The notes: generated by a model not told the origin, from the sequence alone. Shown: positions 1-11,613, counted from the stretch's first letter. The stretch is DNA of 64,000 nt from Adiantum capillus-veneris (GCA_014529385.2 CM043954.1:2524501-2588500), one strand, 5' to 3'. A program made the numbers and translations.

Positions 1-516
1 TCCATCTTGGTGCCATACCTTGTGTCGCTTTGGATACATCTCATTGTGAGTATGGTATATGCTTGTTCCTTGCCTTTTTCTTTCTGCTTATGTTAAGGTG
101 TGCGGATTCGCTACCATACACACACACTCTCTCTCCCTCTCATATTCCTATCATCTTGCTACTTCCATCTTGAGGTATGCGGATTCGCCACCTTTTGTAT
201 GAGAAGTGAGCATACTTGCATGTATCCCTGACCTCGTTATCTTCCTTAGTTCATGCACGATTAGCGAGCCCATTCTCACTCACTTACCACTCCTCTCACC
301 TTATTCTCTGACCACCCCATTCCACATTTGGGTGTGGATCTTGAAATTGTTTTCCATGGCATGTTTCATTGTGTATATGTATGCGTCCTAGCCGCATATC
401 TTGCTAGGTGGTGCCCCTATTGCGTATTCCCCACGATGAGGCCATTGTGCATAGTCTTGGTGTAGAGGCCACCGGGTCTATTTTTTCACTTCCGCCTCTC
501 AGCGGCACTGAAATCG
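1..516. other. unassigned left edge
   Basis: No supported gene. The motif GGTATGCGGATTCGCC or close variants occurs near 100 and 175, beside short CA/CT runs. A similar GCGGATTYGCCGATTTAGG motif recurs at 34.5-34.7 kb. Nothing else was recognised. Confidence 0.4.
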
Positions 517-1830
517 GAGCTAGAGCAAGAAAAGCTTCAAAGATAGTTGCTCTTACCAGGAATGATGGCCCAGACGGCAGTAAATGAGAAAAAGATAAAA
601 GAACTGGAGCAGCAACTCGCACGAGCAAGCGCCACATTAGAGACTGAAAATCAGATCGGTGACACACTGCTGAAGGAAAAGGAAGATCTGATTTTTCAAC
701 AACAAATTAGAGCAGATAAAGCCTAGAGTCAACCGCAACTGCTGCCCAGACAACAAGTGCCTGATTTGCCTGAAACATCACACCAAGGGGAACAAGAGCA
801 CGAATTTGCAGAGCCAGATCTGGATATTAGAGATGAGCTCACTAAGAGCATTAAGGACATGCCAGAGGGACCAGCAAAGGACTACATGCTCTATGAAAAG
901 AAGATAATGGAGTCAGCGGTCCTGGCCTACTTACAGCCAGAAGAGCAGGTGGAAGGGTTTGGCCATGAGTACCTACCATTTCCTTTCATATGCCATGAAG
1001 TAATTCTGTGGAAGAAAAAGATTTGGCCAGCCTTGCCACGAAACAAAGATGGGGGTTACGAAGGCATTGCACTGACAGCGGAAGAAGCCCAGATACTTGT
1101 GGATGACCACCCAAAGTGGAGGCAGAAGTGGTTGGACAAACGGCCACAGGATCTAACTAACTAGCACAACGCTCCTCAGCGTATACAAATAGATCCTACT
1201 TTCTACCTAGTCCCTAGAAGACGCACGTGGAGGGATTTTGCCACATGGAAAGTCTCAAGGCAACAAAAGCTGAACTACCCAGTCTTGATAGCGCAGCAGC
1301 CTCCTACAGTAGCCTACGTGGTCAACACGTTGAATTTGACAGTCGCCTTGCTGCGGGATGTCCCCGACGTGGCTTTCCAAATGCTAGTAAAGATAGTCCG
1401 GATGATCATCACCTGCATCCAAGTGTTTAAAGACACTGAAGGCGATGATCATCCGTGGAATCTGTTCTTGGAAGGGCACAGAGGGATCTGTTGGAATCTC
1501 CAGGATTTGCTTCCATGACACATTTTGATGGCAATGTACTCTAGGCTAATGTACCTGCCTTCACACTACTTGCAGACATTCGAAAAGGCCTTTGTCACAC
1601 AGGGTTCTTCGAAATCAACTCGAGGATTTTCCATCCTATGGCGAAGGACCTCAAGGCACGATACGTGGCATACCAACACACATTAAGTGAAAATCCTTTC
1701 AGACAGCATCAAGAAGCCCTCGAAGCTGTCCTTCGAACAAGAAGCTTTTCAGCAACACTTGCTTCATTGGAGCCACATCAACGGCCAAAGCACTGAACAT
1801 ACACGAGGGCGTGCAAGGATAAGGAAGGGG
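517..1830 (+). pseudogene. decayed reading frame, family unknown
   Basis: One reading frame stays protein-like over about 430 codons. It is broken by in-frame stops at 544 (TAG), 724 (TAG), 1162 (TAG) and 1516 (TGA), with at least one more near 1682. The first part (about 517-720) is a charged, heptad-like coiled coil containing KKIKELEQQLARA. The part at 757-1164 is acidic and rich in W, P and K. The part at 1195-1515 is more hydrophobic. The frame runs almost to a polypurine tract at 1821-1834 and a possible LTR, so it may be the last ORF of an LTR-type element. I see no gag, protease, RT or integrase motif and do not recognise the family. Confidence 0.45.
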
Positions 1831-1834
1831 GGAG
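1821..1834 (+). other. polypurine tract
   Basis: The run AAGGAAGGGGGGAG lies directly before a TG dinucleotide, as expected for the plus-strand priming site next to a 3' LTR. The left part of the element would lie outside the window. Confidence 0.4.
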
Positions 1835-2480
1835 TGTTTGGCTGATGAAGCGACATGCGGCCGTTTCCAGAGAAGGGTCATATTTTTATGAGAAACCTTT
1901 GTAAAATTCTTTTGTAAGAGAGCATATCTAAGCCGAGAACTTGTCAAAGGATTTATGATTATTCTTCTGAGAGAAATTGTATATTAGGGATCCAGTTAGA
2001 AGTTTAGGAGCTTTTGGACGGACAAGACATTTGTAAAGACCTAAACTATAAAGGTCATTTTTTGTAAGTTTGAACATTATCTTTTTTATGGGAAACTAAG
2101 AAGACAGCGTACGTTTGAGAGCTCCTTCTTGCTCCAACTTGTAATCTTCGCCATTGTGGCTACGGTAATCCAAATTCAGATTCGTTTATTTCATTGTGTT
2201 CCTCTTATCTTGCTCTTCCATTCAAGTGTAATCATTCAAGATTCGGTGTGGGTTTTTAACTGCAAGTTTGAGACCTTAAATCGCTATTTTGAGTGTCTAT
2301 ATGCGTATTTTATGTTGTTTTGACCCTAGGAGAGGCTTTAGGGACCTTAAAACGATCCATTAGGATCACCTGTTCGCTGTTTTTGCTGACTTTGGGACGA
2401 ACAATCGCGATCTTTGTACCTCTCCAGAATGTTGTGACAGTGATAGGATACGATCTTGATAGTCCCCTGTAGCTTCCCTT
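1835..2480 (+). mobile_element. possible 3' LTR, right end not fixed
   Basis: The sequence from TGTTTGGCTGATG follows a polypurine tract and is AT-rich and non-coding, like an LTR. The matching 5' LTR is not in the window and no clear CA end plus target duplication was found, so the right boundary is a guess. Confidence 0.3.
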
Positions 2481-2838
2481 CAAGTTTCGTGCGATTCCGA
2501 ATAGATTTGCATGGTAAACGGGCGTGATGACTGTAGAGCTGTGTAGAAGGACATAGTCAGATTACTTGGCAATAGTGCGTTTGATTTGCTTGTAGAGTTA
2601 GTAGATGCATCTCATTGAGTTCACTTCATTAGTATTGACACTCTAGTGAGTTTCCATGCCTCATCCTAGTCACTTTCCTTGTATTGATAAATATGTTGAT
2701 GCTTGAGAGCTATGATATGAACGTCAGTTGCGGCGACCCGCAAACACACTCTTTGGACCTTGGAGTGTTGTTCCCATTGTGCTTTAACCCCGTAACGCAG
2801 TGGCTTCGGTGCGCACACAGTTAACAGCACACACGAAG

Positions 2839-2840
<2 letters not shown>
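2481..2840. other. no gene seen
   Basis: Spacer without a protein-like frame or recognisable repeat, ending at a GA microsatellite. Confidence 0.4.

Positions 2841-2884
<44 letters not shown>
2841..2884. repeat. (GA)22 microsatellite
   Basis: An uninterrupted GA dinucleotide run of 44 bp. Open frames across it (Arg-Glu or Ser-Leu repeats) are artefacts. Confidence 0.95.
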
Positions 2885-2886
<2 letters not shown>

Positions 2887-3043
2887 CTATCTCTGCAATA
2901 TCCAATGGCGCCAAGTTGGATGGTGATGTTGCAGATCGTTGAGAGCAAGAACCAGAAGGTGGCCAGGAGGAAGAGGAACAAAAGGTGAAGGCAAGGGCGA
3001 TGGCGATGCGGCAGCAAAGGACTCAAGCCAATGGAGGTCGCTC

Positions 3044-3290
3044 AACGCAGGATCATGAGAGGTGGCCAAGGGGAAGAGCATAGAAAAGGCAAAGGCAATG
3101 GTGATCTGTTTGTTCTACTTGGAGATGGAGATGGCGGCTACAAGGGCAATCGGCATTTGACTCTAAACGCAGGATCACGAGAGGTGGCCAAGGGGAAGAG
3201 CGCAAAAAAGGCAAAGGCAACGGTGGTCTATTTGTTCTACTTTGAGATGGAGATGGTGACTACAAGGGTGATGGGTATCTGACTCTAAAT
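3044..3290. repeat. two-copy tandem repeat, about 122 bp
   Basis: Copy 1 (3044-3165) and copy 2 (3166-3290) share AACGCAGGATCA, GAGAGGTGGCCAAGGGGAAG and the run GGAGATGGAGATGG or a variant. They differ at scattered positions. No function is evident. Confidence 0.7.
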
Positions 3291-3714
3291 GGTCATTTAA
3301 GAAAGGCACGTGGGTTGTGCTCACAAGGACAACCAATAATAAATGGGCTCAGATTCCCATGCAGTACGATCTACCAACCACAATCTCGGGTGTAATCATG
3401 CGCATAAGTGAAGTTGTCACCCTCGCCAAGGTAAGCATTCTAAGTTAAGAGGTAGTACCCCTGCCAAACATTTTAACTATACCCTCGCCCCAGATGAGCG
3501 CTCTTCTACTTCTTTTCGCATCCTCTATTGCCCATCATTTTAACTCTACCCCCGTCATCGACGCTACAAGGTAAGCAAACCTTCTCTTTTGTGCTTCCAA
3601 CCATTTTTGCGCATCTCCTCTTACTCTCTAGTGCTCCTCCTTTTTGCGCATCCTCCTCTTACTCCTATTCTATAGTGCTTTAGTGATGCAGAACTCTACA
3701 CACAGTGAAGAGGT
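3291..3714. other. no gene seen
   Basis: Spacer holding loosely repeated phrases around ACCCTCGCC/ACCCCCGTC and CATTTTAACT. No coding frame was recognised. Confidence 0.4.
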
Positions 3715-4012
3715 ATGCTACTACACTTTTTTGCACTTGTATTTTGTGTGGTCAGTACCAAGCGAATAAGGGAGGTAAACCCTGTTTGTTTCACCTACTC
3801 GCTTGGTACTAACCATCTTCTTTATTAATGATGTTTGCTATTACACTTTTCTGAGGTCACTACCAAGCAAATAAGGGAAGGCAAACTTTGTTCGATGCAC
3901 CTGTTCCCTTGGTACTGACCTCAAAAAATATAAACAATGCTTGCTATTACACTTTTCTGAGGTCATTACTACTAAGCAAATAAGGGAAGGCAAACCCTGT
4001 TTGTTGCACCTG
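3715..4012. repeat. palindromic hairpin array, left fragment
   Basis: Three units of the family that forms the larger array at 10738-11546. Each has a left arm GAGGTCAnTACCAAGC and a right arm GCTTGGTACTGACCTC around a loop containing AAGGCAAACTCTGTTCGATG. The third unit is cut at about 4012 by the LINE insertion, before its right arm. Confidence 0.8.
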
Positions 4013-4920
4013 GTTTTTTTTAATACCAAATACATGTTTTTAATTTATAAGGGAGAAGCAAAATTACAACTTAACACCCATGGAGGGGGATGAGAGTTAG
4101 AAAACACTAGGGACAGGCCCAAAGGCCAAGTTTCAAACTTTACAAAAAGTGGTCTACTAATTTCCGAGGGATACAACTGGCAATAAATAGTTAGAAGTTA
4201 ATCCTTTTTCTTCACAGCCATCCTATCTCTTCTTGAAGCTTATTGGAAAAGCTCAGCGCTTCCTCATATTGAATGGCTAGCTCAAGCACTTCATTCTTTA
4301 TCTCATGTACCCAATTATAGATAACATCTAGAGAGCCATTGTCGTCGAGCAATCCCTGCAGGTCTTCAGTCCTTCTTGCAACCAGAGAGTCTTTGAGGAT
4401 TGAGACTCTGTGCCTGTAGATCCTCATTTGTTCCAGCTTGAGGTTAGCATCCTTGACAGAGCATCCATCAAATAAGATCTTCAAACTAGGAGCTTGAAAA
4501 TTGGGAACAAAAAGGAAAGAATTTTTGAGCTTCCAAATACTCCATAATAATTCTGCCCTAAACCTATTCCAAAAGTCGGAGATGAGGCCAGGTGAGTCCC
4601 CTAAGAGTAGTTGTTTCCACCCTAATTGGTGACCAAGGGTTTTGACTAAGGGGAAAAGGATGGGGGTGTTGGTTTGGCAATTGAGGAAAAGGTGTGGGAT
4701 ATCTTCCACTTCTCCTCTGCACCTGAGGCAGGCAGAATTACCACCGGCTTACCTCGAGGATTGACTCCCATGTTGACAGCATCCACTCTCGACCTATGTC
4801 GGTGGAGAACGCTAAGGGTACCATTGGGGAAGGACCAAGGGGGGGCCTCATGAGGAGGACCCGAATGCGGGCCTGCTGGCGCTGTGGGAGTGTCCCTTGG
4901 AAAGGCATTGCCACTTTTCC
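4013..4920 (-). pseudogene. LINE (L1-type) ORF2 3' remnant
   Basis: Read on the minus strand, the open part at 4212-4709 (165 codons) continues upstream into a zinc-knuckle pattern, CLRCRGEVEDIPHLFLNC. This is the C..C...H....C signature of the zf-RVT domain near the C terminus of plant L1 reverse transcriptases. About 500 coding bases follow, then a non-coding tail ending at a short A run (T8 on the plus strand at about 4013-4020), so a poly-A 3' end is likely. Upstream reading toward 4920 is broken. The copia element splits this remnant: 10431 onward joins in sequence to 4915. It is truncated at 5', as is usual for LINE copies, and has no intact RT or endonuclease here. Confidence 0.65.
4916..4920. 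other. target duplication of copia element, left copy
   Basis: TTTCC directly precedes the 5' LTR and is repeated directly after the 3' LTR at 10426-10430. Confidence 0.9.
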
Positions 4921-5112
4921 TATTGGGGTATAAGGCCCAATGTGGTCGCCCAAGTAAGTGGGCGGGCCGCCAGGTATGTACACATATTCTTTTGTTAAAA
5001 CCTAATAAGAACTCACTATGCTCTACACATTACAGTAGAGCGAGTTCACCATATCGTCATGCTCTTCTTCTCGCACTCTCTCTCGCGTCGCACTTCCGCT
5101 CGTACTCTTTCA
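4921..5112 (+). repeat. copia 5' LTR
   Basis: 192 bp, from TATTGGGGTATAAGG to CTCTTTCA. It matches the 3' LTR except for about four substitutions, including TG to TA at the very first dinucleotide. Confidence 0.95.
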
Positions 5113-5114
5113 AC

Positions 5115-5126
5115 TGGTATCAGAGC
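5115..5126 (+). other. copia primer binding site
   Basis: TGGTATCAGAGC lies two bases after the LTR. This is the common plant PBS complementary to the 3' end of initiator tRNA-Met. Confidence 0.9.
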
Positions 5127-6164
5127 TCAGATCGAGGCTCGGGGCAGCACTGCAGGAGGCTAGAGTCACCAGATCAGATTGGAGTGAAATTCGACAGGCA
5201 AAGACACGGCCCCAAATCTCGGCCATCTGAGGTCATCTCGGCCACCGTTCGGCTTCGACAAAGGTCTGCACAAGCCATTTTCGACTACGTGGTCTGAGCG
5301 GGTGCAGATCCGACTCTGCAAATTTGGGGTTTTCGGCCTACGACTGCAGGTGCTGAGGATATCGACACTCTCAGAGTGTTGATTTGTGGCTATCTACACA
5401 TCGAAGGACGGCTCACAGTTCTTGGAGGCGTGTCACATACGACACGGGCGCATCTACACACAGACTGTAGGCGACATCCACTAGTTCATCAGGTAGCTTG
5501 TGTTTGTTGCTTGATATTCCAGATTTCATCCTGACATTGCAGGTACTTCCACATGGGATGTATTGTCAGAGATGATGTATGCCTGTTGAGGGTTTGCTGG
5601 CTGTGAGTCACGCAGCAAACAACCGCCGTAGCGGTTCCAGCATACAGTGGGAAATTTGTGGATGTATGACTTTGTGGGAAGTCTATGTACTGTCACATTT
5701 ACTGCAACCTTTGTTGAGGGTCGAGTGAGGTTTTATTGAGCTGGGGGATTCTCGAATGTTGAGATCCTTTCGGTGATACAGGTCTTGGAGCGATCCCTCG
5801 AGCACCCTTAGATAGGCAGCTAGGATGTATTGACTATGAGTTAGACAGTTGGGATTGCATCTTTGCTTTACTACGGTTGAGGCATTGTCGCAGTCTATGC
5901 TTACAGGACAGTGACAGGGCAGTCAGAGACAGTACAGGTGCAGGACAGGTTTACCCACAGCTTACAGTGTCAGAGAGACAGTGTTTTTTGGTCTGTTTTT
6001 TGAGTACACCAGAGCCATTTTACAAAGGAGACTCTACCCAAATTTATGCAGAATCTGAAGCTTTCTTGGTTCATTTGACAGGTTGATATTGGTTCAGAGG
6101 TCAGTTTACAGGGGAAACTCTGCCGAATTTTTCCCAAGAAAGTAAACTACTGTGAAGCGTAGCT
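5127..6164 (+). other. copia 5' untranslated leader
   Basis: About 1 kb between the PBS and the gag start. Stops are scattered in the frames I read and no domain is visible. It is unusually long compared with the 192-bp LTR and presumably holds packaging signals (inference). Confidence 0.5.
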
Positions 6165-7517
6165 ATGGCTGGATCACAGGACACTGCTCTTTACAATATC
6201 AAGAAGCTGGATGGAACCAATTTCCCATTGTGGAAGAAGCAGATTTGGCACGTGTTGGTACAAAAGAAGCAGATAAAACCTATAAAGCTCAAGGGGATAA
6301 AACCAAAAGATATGGACGAAGATGAATGGAGCGAAATGGATGAATTGGCACTTTCTACCATTATGCTGACTTTGGCAGAAAGCGTTTACTTCAATGTAGC
6401 AGACGAGATGTCGGCTTATCAAGCATGGTTAAAGCTGAGTGATCTTTATGAGAAGCAGAGTGCAGCTTCACAGGTATACTGGCTTAAGAAGCTTGTTGAC
6501 TTCAAGATGAAAGAAGGGACACCTATGTCCAATCATCTGAATGAATTCAACACAATCTATAGTCAGTTGTCAGCTCAAGGTGTCAAGTTTGATGAACCTG
6601 CTAGAGCTATGTTCCTGTTGATCACATTGCCGGAAAGTTGGGACACTTTTCGCAAAGCTTTGAGTAATTCTGCACCTCCAGATGGTTTGAACATAGCAGG
6701 TGTAGAAGGAAGTCTGCTTACTGAAGAAACCAATAGAAAGACAATGGACAAAGGCAAACGAATAGCCTTAGTTGTCAGGGGAAGGACCAAAGAAAAGTAC
6801 AAAGGTGGAAAGAGGAATCAGTCTCGTAGCAAGTCCCGCAGTGCTAAAGGCAAGAGTGACATAGAATGCTACCATTGTGGCAAGAAGGGTCACATGAAAA
6901 GAGACTGCAGAGAATGGAAAGCAGAAAAAGGAAAAGAGAAAGCTGAAGACCATGGTGAGAAGAACAAGTCCTCAGTGAAGATTCAAGAAATAAATGTGAC
7001 AAACACTGTTGCAGAGGATGACAGTCTAGTGTCAGGAGACATCTACTTCTTGAAGAATACAATGGACTCAGCTCTTCTTACAGCATCTGATGGAAATGCA
7101 CTGAGTGACTGGATTATAGACTCAGGGGCATCACTTCATGTGTCTCCAAACAAGGAGTGGTTTACCTCTTATGTGACCACTAAAGATCATGTTCGGCTAG
7201 GAAATGGGCAGACATGTGAGATCTTAGGTGTTGGAGATGTTCAATTGAAGTTTCAGAATGGCTCTTCTTTCACGCTGAAGAATGTGAGACATGTTCCCAC
7301 AATTACAAAGAGCTTGATCAGCACAGGTTTACTTGATGATGCTGGCTACGTCACCACTTTTGGACAGAACATGTGGAAAATATCCAAGGGTTCTATGACA
7401 GTAGCACATGGAGTAAAGTCTAGAGGACTTTACATGATTTATGTATCAAATGTCTCTAAAAATGTAATCAATGTAACCGAGCAGCCGAACGTTTCTTTGT
7501 GGCATAGCCGGTTATGA
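6165..7517 (+). pseudogene. copia gag and protease
   Basis: 450 codons from ATG at 6165. Residues 1-190 are the copia gag region, with the N-terminal phrase KKLDGTNFPLWKKQIWHVL. A CCHC zinc knuckle sits at residues 235-248 (C235, C238, H243, C248), after a basic stretch that would bind RNA. The aspartic protease active site DSGASLHVSPN begins at residue 319. The frame stops at TGA (7515-7517) exactly where the integrase zinc-binding region LWH..RL-x-HMSKK should run on, so the stop is a point mutation inside the polyprotein and not a natural end. Confidence 0.95.
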
Positions 7518-8687
7518 CATATGTCCAAGAAGCGAATGGAAATCTTGTCTCATTCTGGTTATTTGCCTAGCTTTTCATTTAATGATTTTGAATTCTGTGA
7601 ACATTGTCTGTATGGTAAGCAAACACAGCAGCCACATAAGCATAGAAGCAGTAGAAGAGATACACAGTTGGCACTTGTTCATAGTGATTTGTGTGGACCT
7701 ATGCCTAACCTATCTCTAGGGGGAGCTTCTTACTTTATAACATTTATAGATGATTACTCGAGGAAAGTATGGGTTTACTTTCTCAAGCACAAGGATGAAG
7801 CGTTTAGTGTTTTCAAAACGTTTGTGACACTTGTGGAGAATCAGAGTGGCAAGAAGCTTAAATGCTTACGCACTGACAATGGTGGAGAGTATGTTTCAAA
7901 GGCCTTTTAGGACTTTTGTGAGTCAAAAGGTATAAAACGTGAACTTACTGCTCCTTACAATCCTCCTCAAAATGGTGTTGTTGAGAGGATGAATAGGACC
8001 ATACAAGAGAAGGTCAGAAGTATGTTGTCTAATGCACAGCTGCCAAATGGGTTTTGGGCTGAAGCTGTATCAACAGCTGTTCATCTTGTAAATAGATCTC
8101 CTAGCAAGGTTTTGCAGAAGGATTCAGTGCCAGAGATGGTATGGTCAGGCAAAATTCCCTCATACAAGCATCTCAGAGTCTTTGGCTGTGAGGCATATAC
8201 TCACGTTCCAAAGGAATTTCGGAACAAACTTGAGCCAAAGAGTAGAAAGTGCATCTTTCTAGGCTATCGTAATTCTGGTGAGATGGGGTACAGACTTTGG
8301 GATCCCGAATCCAGAAAGGTTGTCCGCAGCAATGATGTTCACTTTAATGAACCCAAATATCATTCTAAACCAGAGAGGGTTGAGGAGATTAGAAGAGTTG
8401 TCTTCCAAGAAGATGGACCTGCACGTGCAAGACAAAATGTCAGGGCTCAAGAGGAGCAAGAACAGGATAGAGTGGAACCACAGGTTGTGGCTGAGCCTGA
8501 GCCACCTATTGTGCATAGATCTGGACGTGTCACGCGACCTCCTGATAGGTTTGTTCCATCTATGAACTATGTCATGTTGACTGATTGCAATGAGCCTTCA
8601 TTTTACAAGGAAGCAGTGCAAATGAAGGACTCCGGGAATTGGCAATTGGCCATGCAGTCAGAGATGACAGCTCTGCATAAAAACTAG
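7518..8687 (+). pseudogene. copia integrase
   Basis: Same frame as gag. The zinc-binding part ends with CEHCLYGKQ. The DDE core shows HSDLCGPM (first Asp), FITFIDDYSRKVWVYFLKH, TDNGGEYVSKAF (second Asp) and NPPQNGVVERMNRTI (Glu). A TAG at 7908-7910 lies between the second Asp and the Glu, and another TAG at 8685-8687 ends the open part just before the RT domain. The downstream linker with DRFVPSMNYVML is typical of copia. Confidence 0.93.
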
Positions 8688-10144
8688 ACATGGAAGCTAG
8701 TTAAATTACCACGGGGCAAAAAGGCTCTACCCTGTAAATGGGTTTACAGGTATAAGATCACCGCTCATGATAGTCAGCCAAAGTACAAAGCAAGGCTTGT
8801 TGCCAAGGGCTTTAAGCAAGAACAAGGCATTGACTTTGATGAAGTCTTCTCTCCGGTGGTCAAGATGACTACATTGAGATGCTTTCTTGCATTTTTTGCC
8901 ATATTAGATTTGGTGTTGCACCAAATGGATGTCAAGACAGCCTTCTTGCATGGTGATTTAGATGTGGAAATTTACATGCAGCAGCCAGAAGGGTTTGTTG
9001 AGAAAGGCAAGGAAGACTGGGTATGCCACTTGTTAAAGAGTCTTTATGGCTTAGAACAATCACCGAGGGCATGGTACCATAAATTCCACAAGTTTATGCT
9101 TTCTCAAGGCTACAAACGTAGTGAGTTCGATCACTGTCTATATACAAAGAAAGCTAAGGATGGTAGTTGGCTGATCCTTATTTTGTATGTGGATGACATG
9201 TTGATTGCTGGCAAGCACTTGGAAGAAATTTCAGCTCTGAAGTCAAAGATGGCAAAATCATTTGACATGAAAGACATGGGTGAGGCAATTCATATACTTG
9301 GTATGCGCATTGAGAGAGACAGATCAAAGAAGTTGATTTGGTTATCTCAAACAGAGTATATTGACAAGGTTTTGCAACGTTTCAATATGGAGAAGGGAAA
9401 GGCATTGAGTGTTCCATTGCCACCATATGTGAAACTTAGCAAACAAGATTGTCCTGTGTCTGAGGAAGAACAGGCTGAAATGGATAAGATTCCATATGCG
9501 TGTGCAGTGGGTAGTTTGATGTATGCAATGATTGCTACTCGCCCAGACATTGCATTTGCAGTGGGATTAGTAAGTCGATACATGTCAAACCCAGGCAAGA
9601 AACATTGGGAGGCAGTGAAAGGATATTGAGATACCTGAAAGCTACAAAGAGTATGCGTATATGCTATGGGAGTCAGGAGCTAAGTGTAAAGGGTTTTACA
9701 GACTCGGATTATACAGGTGACTTAGACAACCGAAGGTCTACGTCAGGGTATGTCTTTACATTGGCTGGTGGAGCAGTATCATGGCGTTCTAGATTACAAG
9801 ATTGTGTTACTCAGTCTACTACAGAGGCTGAATATGTTGCAGCATCAGAGGCATGCAAAGAATCAATTTGGCTTAATCGACTAGTAACAGATTTGGGAAT
9901 CAAAGAAGAGATGCCTGTGTTATATTGTGATAGTCAAAGTGCTATACAATTGGCTCGCAATCCAGTTTATCACTCAAAGACAAAGCATGTGGATGTGAAG
10001 TATCATTTCATCAGGGAAATGCTCGAGGATAAGCAACTTCAGCTTGTCAAAGTTCACACCACAGAAAATCCTGATGATCTACTTACAAAAGGACTTCCCT
10101 CAGAGAGCTTTGCGCATTTTCGCAAGCAGTTAGGTGTAGGGTAG
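8688..10144 (+). pseudogene. copia reverse transcriptase and RNase H
   Basis: The RT starts with the WKLVKLP..KKALPCKWVYRYK region and continues through VDVKTAFLHGDL and QPEGF to the catalytic YVDDML near 9187. Near 9620, in the phrase HWEAVKR-ILRYLK, one base is missing and the frame shifts. RNase H follows in the new frame, with DSDYTGDLDNRRSTSGYVF, the STTEAEYVA motif and the end LLTKGLP near 10090. The frameshift separates RT from RNase H. Confidence 0.93.
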
Positions 10145-10222
10145 TACATCACTTCTCTACATCTCTTGTATATTAGCTTGTATAGTAGCTTCTCTCACAC
10201 TTAAAGTACCACATTGGACTTT

Positions 10223-10233
10223 AAGTGGGAGGT
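10223..10233 (+). other. copia polypurine tract
   Basis: AAGTGGGAGGT immediately before the 3' LTR. Confidence 0.8.
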
Positions 10234-10425
10234 TGTTGGGGTATAAAGCCCAATGTGGTCGCCCAAGTAAGTGGGCGGGCCGCCAGGTATGTACACATAT
10301 TCTTTTGTTAAAACCTAATAAGAACTCACTATGCTCTACACATTACAGTAGAGCGAGTTCACCATATCGTCGTGCTCTTCTTCTCGCACTCTCTCTCGCG
10401 TCACACTTCCGCTCGTACTCTTTCA
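10234..10425 (+). repeat. copia 3' LTR
   Basis: 192 bp from TGTTGGGGTATAAAG to CTCTTTCA, followed by target duplication TTTCC at 10426-10430. Confidence 0.95.
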
Positions 10426-10430
10426 TTTCC

Positions 10431-10737
10431 AAGCTTCCTGTAGTTACTCTTTGAAACCTTGAGGGAGGTTCTGAAAAGTTGCTTTGTAAAATAGACTAGA
10501 TGGACATGCCTGAAAAGCAGGGCCTAGGTTCTGGCTGATGAGTGGTCTGTGAGGCGGTGGGTTGGAGTACCACCATGCGTTTTCGTGAGAGGTAGACGTG
10601 GGAGGGAGAATTAGGGGTACAACCCCCCCTAGATTAGGGGAGGTGATGGGAGGGCACGACATAACAATTAGGTCAACATGGACTCATCTTGAGTTCACTG
10701 GAGCTCTCGTTTGTCTACTTCACATTGGTATTTTGTT
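10431..10737. other. continuation of the sequence interrupted by copia
   Basis: With the copia element and one target-duplication copy removed, this stretch joins to the minus-strand LINE remnant at 4915. No intact frame is present. The right boundary with the hairpin array is near 10738. Confidence 0.45.
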
Positions 10738-11546
10738 GCACCTGTTCGCTTGGTACTGACCTCAAAAAATATAAATGATGTTTGCTATTACACTTTTCTG
10801 AGGTCAGTACCCAGCGAATAAGGGAAGGGAAACTCTGTTCAATGCACCTATTCGCTTGGTACTGACCTCATAAAATATAAATGATGTTTTCTATTACACT
10901 TATTTGAGGTCAATACCAAGCAAATAAGGGAAGGAAAACTCTGTTCGATGCACCTGTTCACTTGGTATCGACCTCTAAAAATATAAATGATGTTTGCTAT
11001 TGCACTTTTCTGAGGTCAGTACCAAGTGAATAAGGGAAGGTAAACTCTGTTCGATGCACATATTCGCTTGGTATTGCCCTCAAAAAATATAAATGATGTT
11101 TGCTATTACAGTTTTCTGAGGTTAGTACCAAACGAATAAGGGCAGGCAAACTCTATTCTATGCACCTCTTTGCTTGGTACTAACCTCAAAAAATGGCAAA
11201 CTCTGTTCTATGCGCTTGGTACTGACCTTAGAAAATATAAATGATGTTTGCCATTACACTTTTCTGAGGTCAGTACCAAGCGAATAATGGAAGGAAAACT
11301 TTGTTCAATGCACCTGTTCACTTGGTACTAACCTCTGAAAATATAAATGATGTTTGCTATTACACTTTTTTGAGGTCACTACCAAGCGAATAAGGGAAGG
11401 CAAACTCTGTTCGATGCACCTGTTCGCTTGGTACTGACCTCAAAAAATATAAATGATGTTTGCTATTACACTTTTTTGAGGCCAATACCAAGCGAATAAG
11501 GAAAGGCAAACTCTGTTTGTTGTACCTATGCGCTTGGTACTGACCT
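10738..11546. repeat. tandem array of 106-bp palindromic units
   Basis: Hairpin starts recur at about 10799, 10905, 11011, 11117, 11265, 11371 and 11477, a 106-bp period with one irregular step. Each unit is itself a near-perfect inverted repeat of about 25 bp per arm (TTTTGAGGTCAGTACCAAGCGAA and its complement), a loop of about 30 bases with AAGGCAAACTCTGTTCGATG, and a linker ATATAAATGATGTTTGCTATTACAC. A 12-bp core, TCAGTACCAAGC, is largely conserved. Three more units lie at 3715-4012, so the original array was longer and was split by the LINE and copia insertions. If transcribed, it would give a row of hairpins. Confidence 0.9.
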
Positions 11547-11613
11547 TTTCTGAAATCTTAAGTCCCTTGTGCTGACAAATGACATGTCTCTTTCTGTCAT
11601 GCTATTTGTAGAG

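Larger units (their letters stand above)
4921..10425 (+). mobile_element. Ty1/copia LTR retrotransposon, full length, broken
   Basis: A 5.5-kb element with 192-bp LTRs at both ends, a 5-bp target duplication TTTCC, an initiator-tRNA-Met type primer site, a polypurine tract, and gag-protease-integrase-RT-RNase H in copia order. The two LTRs differ at about four of 192 positions, so the insertion is fairly young. The polyprotein frame is interrupted by three stops (7515, 7908, 8685) and one frameshift near 9620, so this copy cannot make a full polyprotein. Domain order and protein style resemble the Tork/Tnt1 group; the lineage call is an inference. It is inserted in a LINE remnant. Confidence 0.95.

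Noticed and set aside
6174-7062. Minus-strand open frames opposite copia gag
   Set aside because: Shadows of the coding strand with no domains.
10738-11546. CRISPR-like array
   Set aside because: Regular repeats of about 106 bp, but the loops and linkers are conserved like the arms, there are no unique spacers, and the context is plant nuclear DNA.
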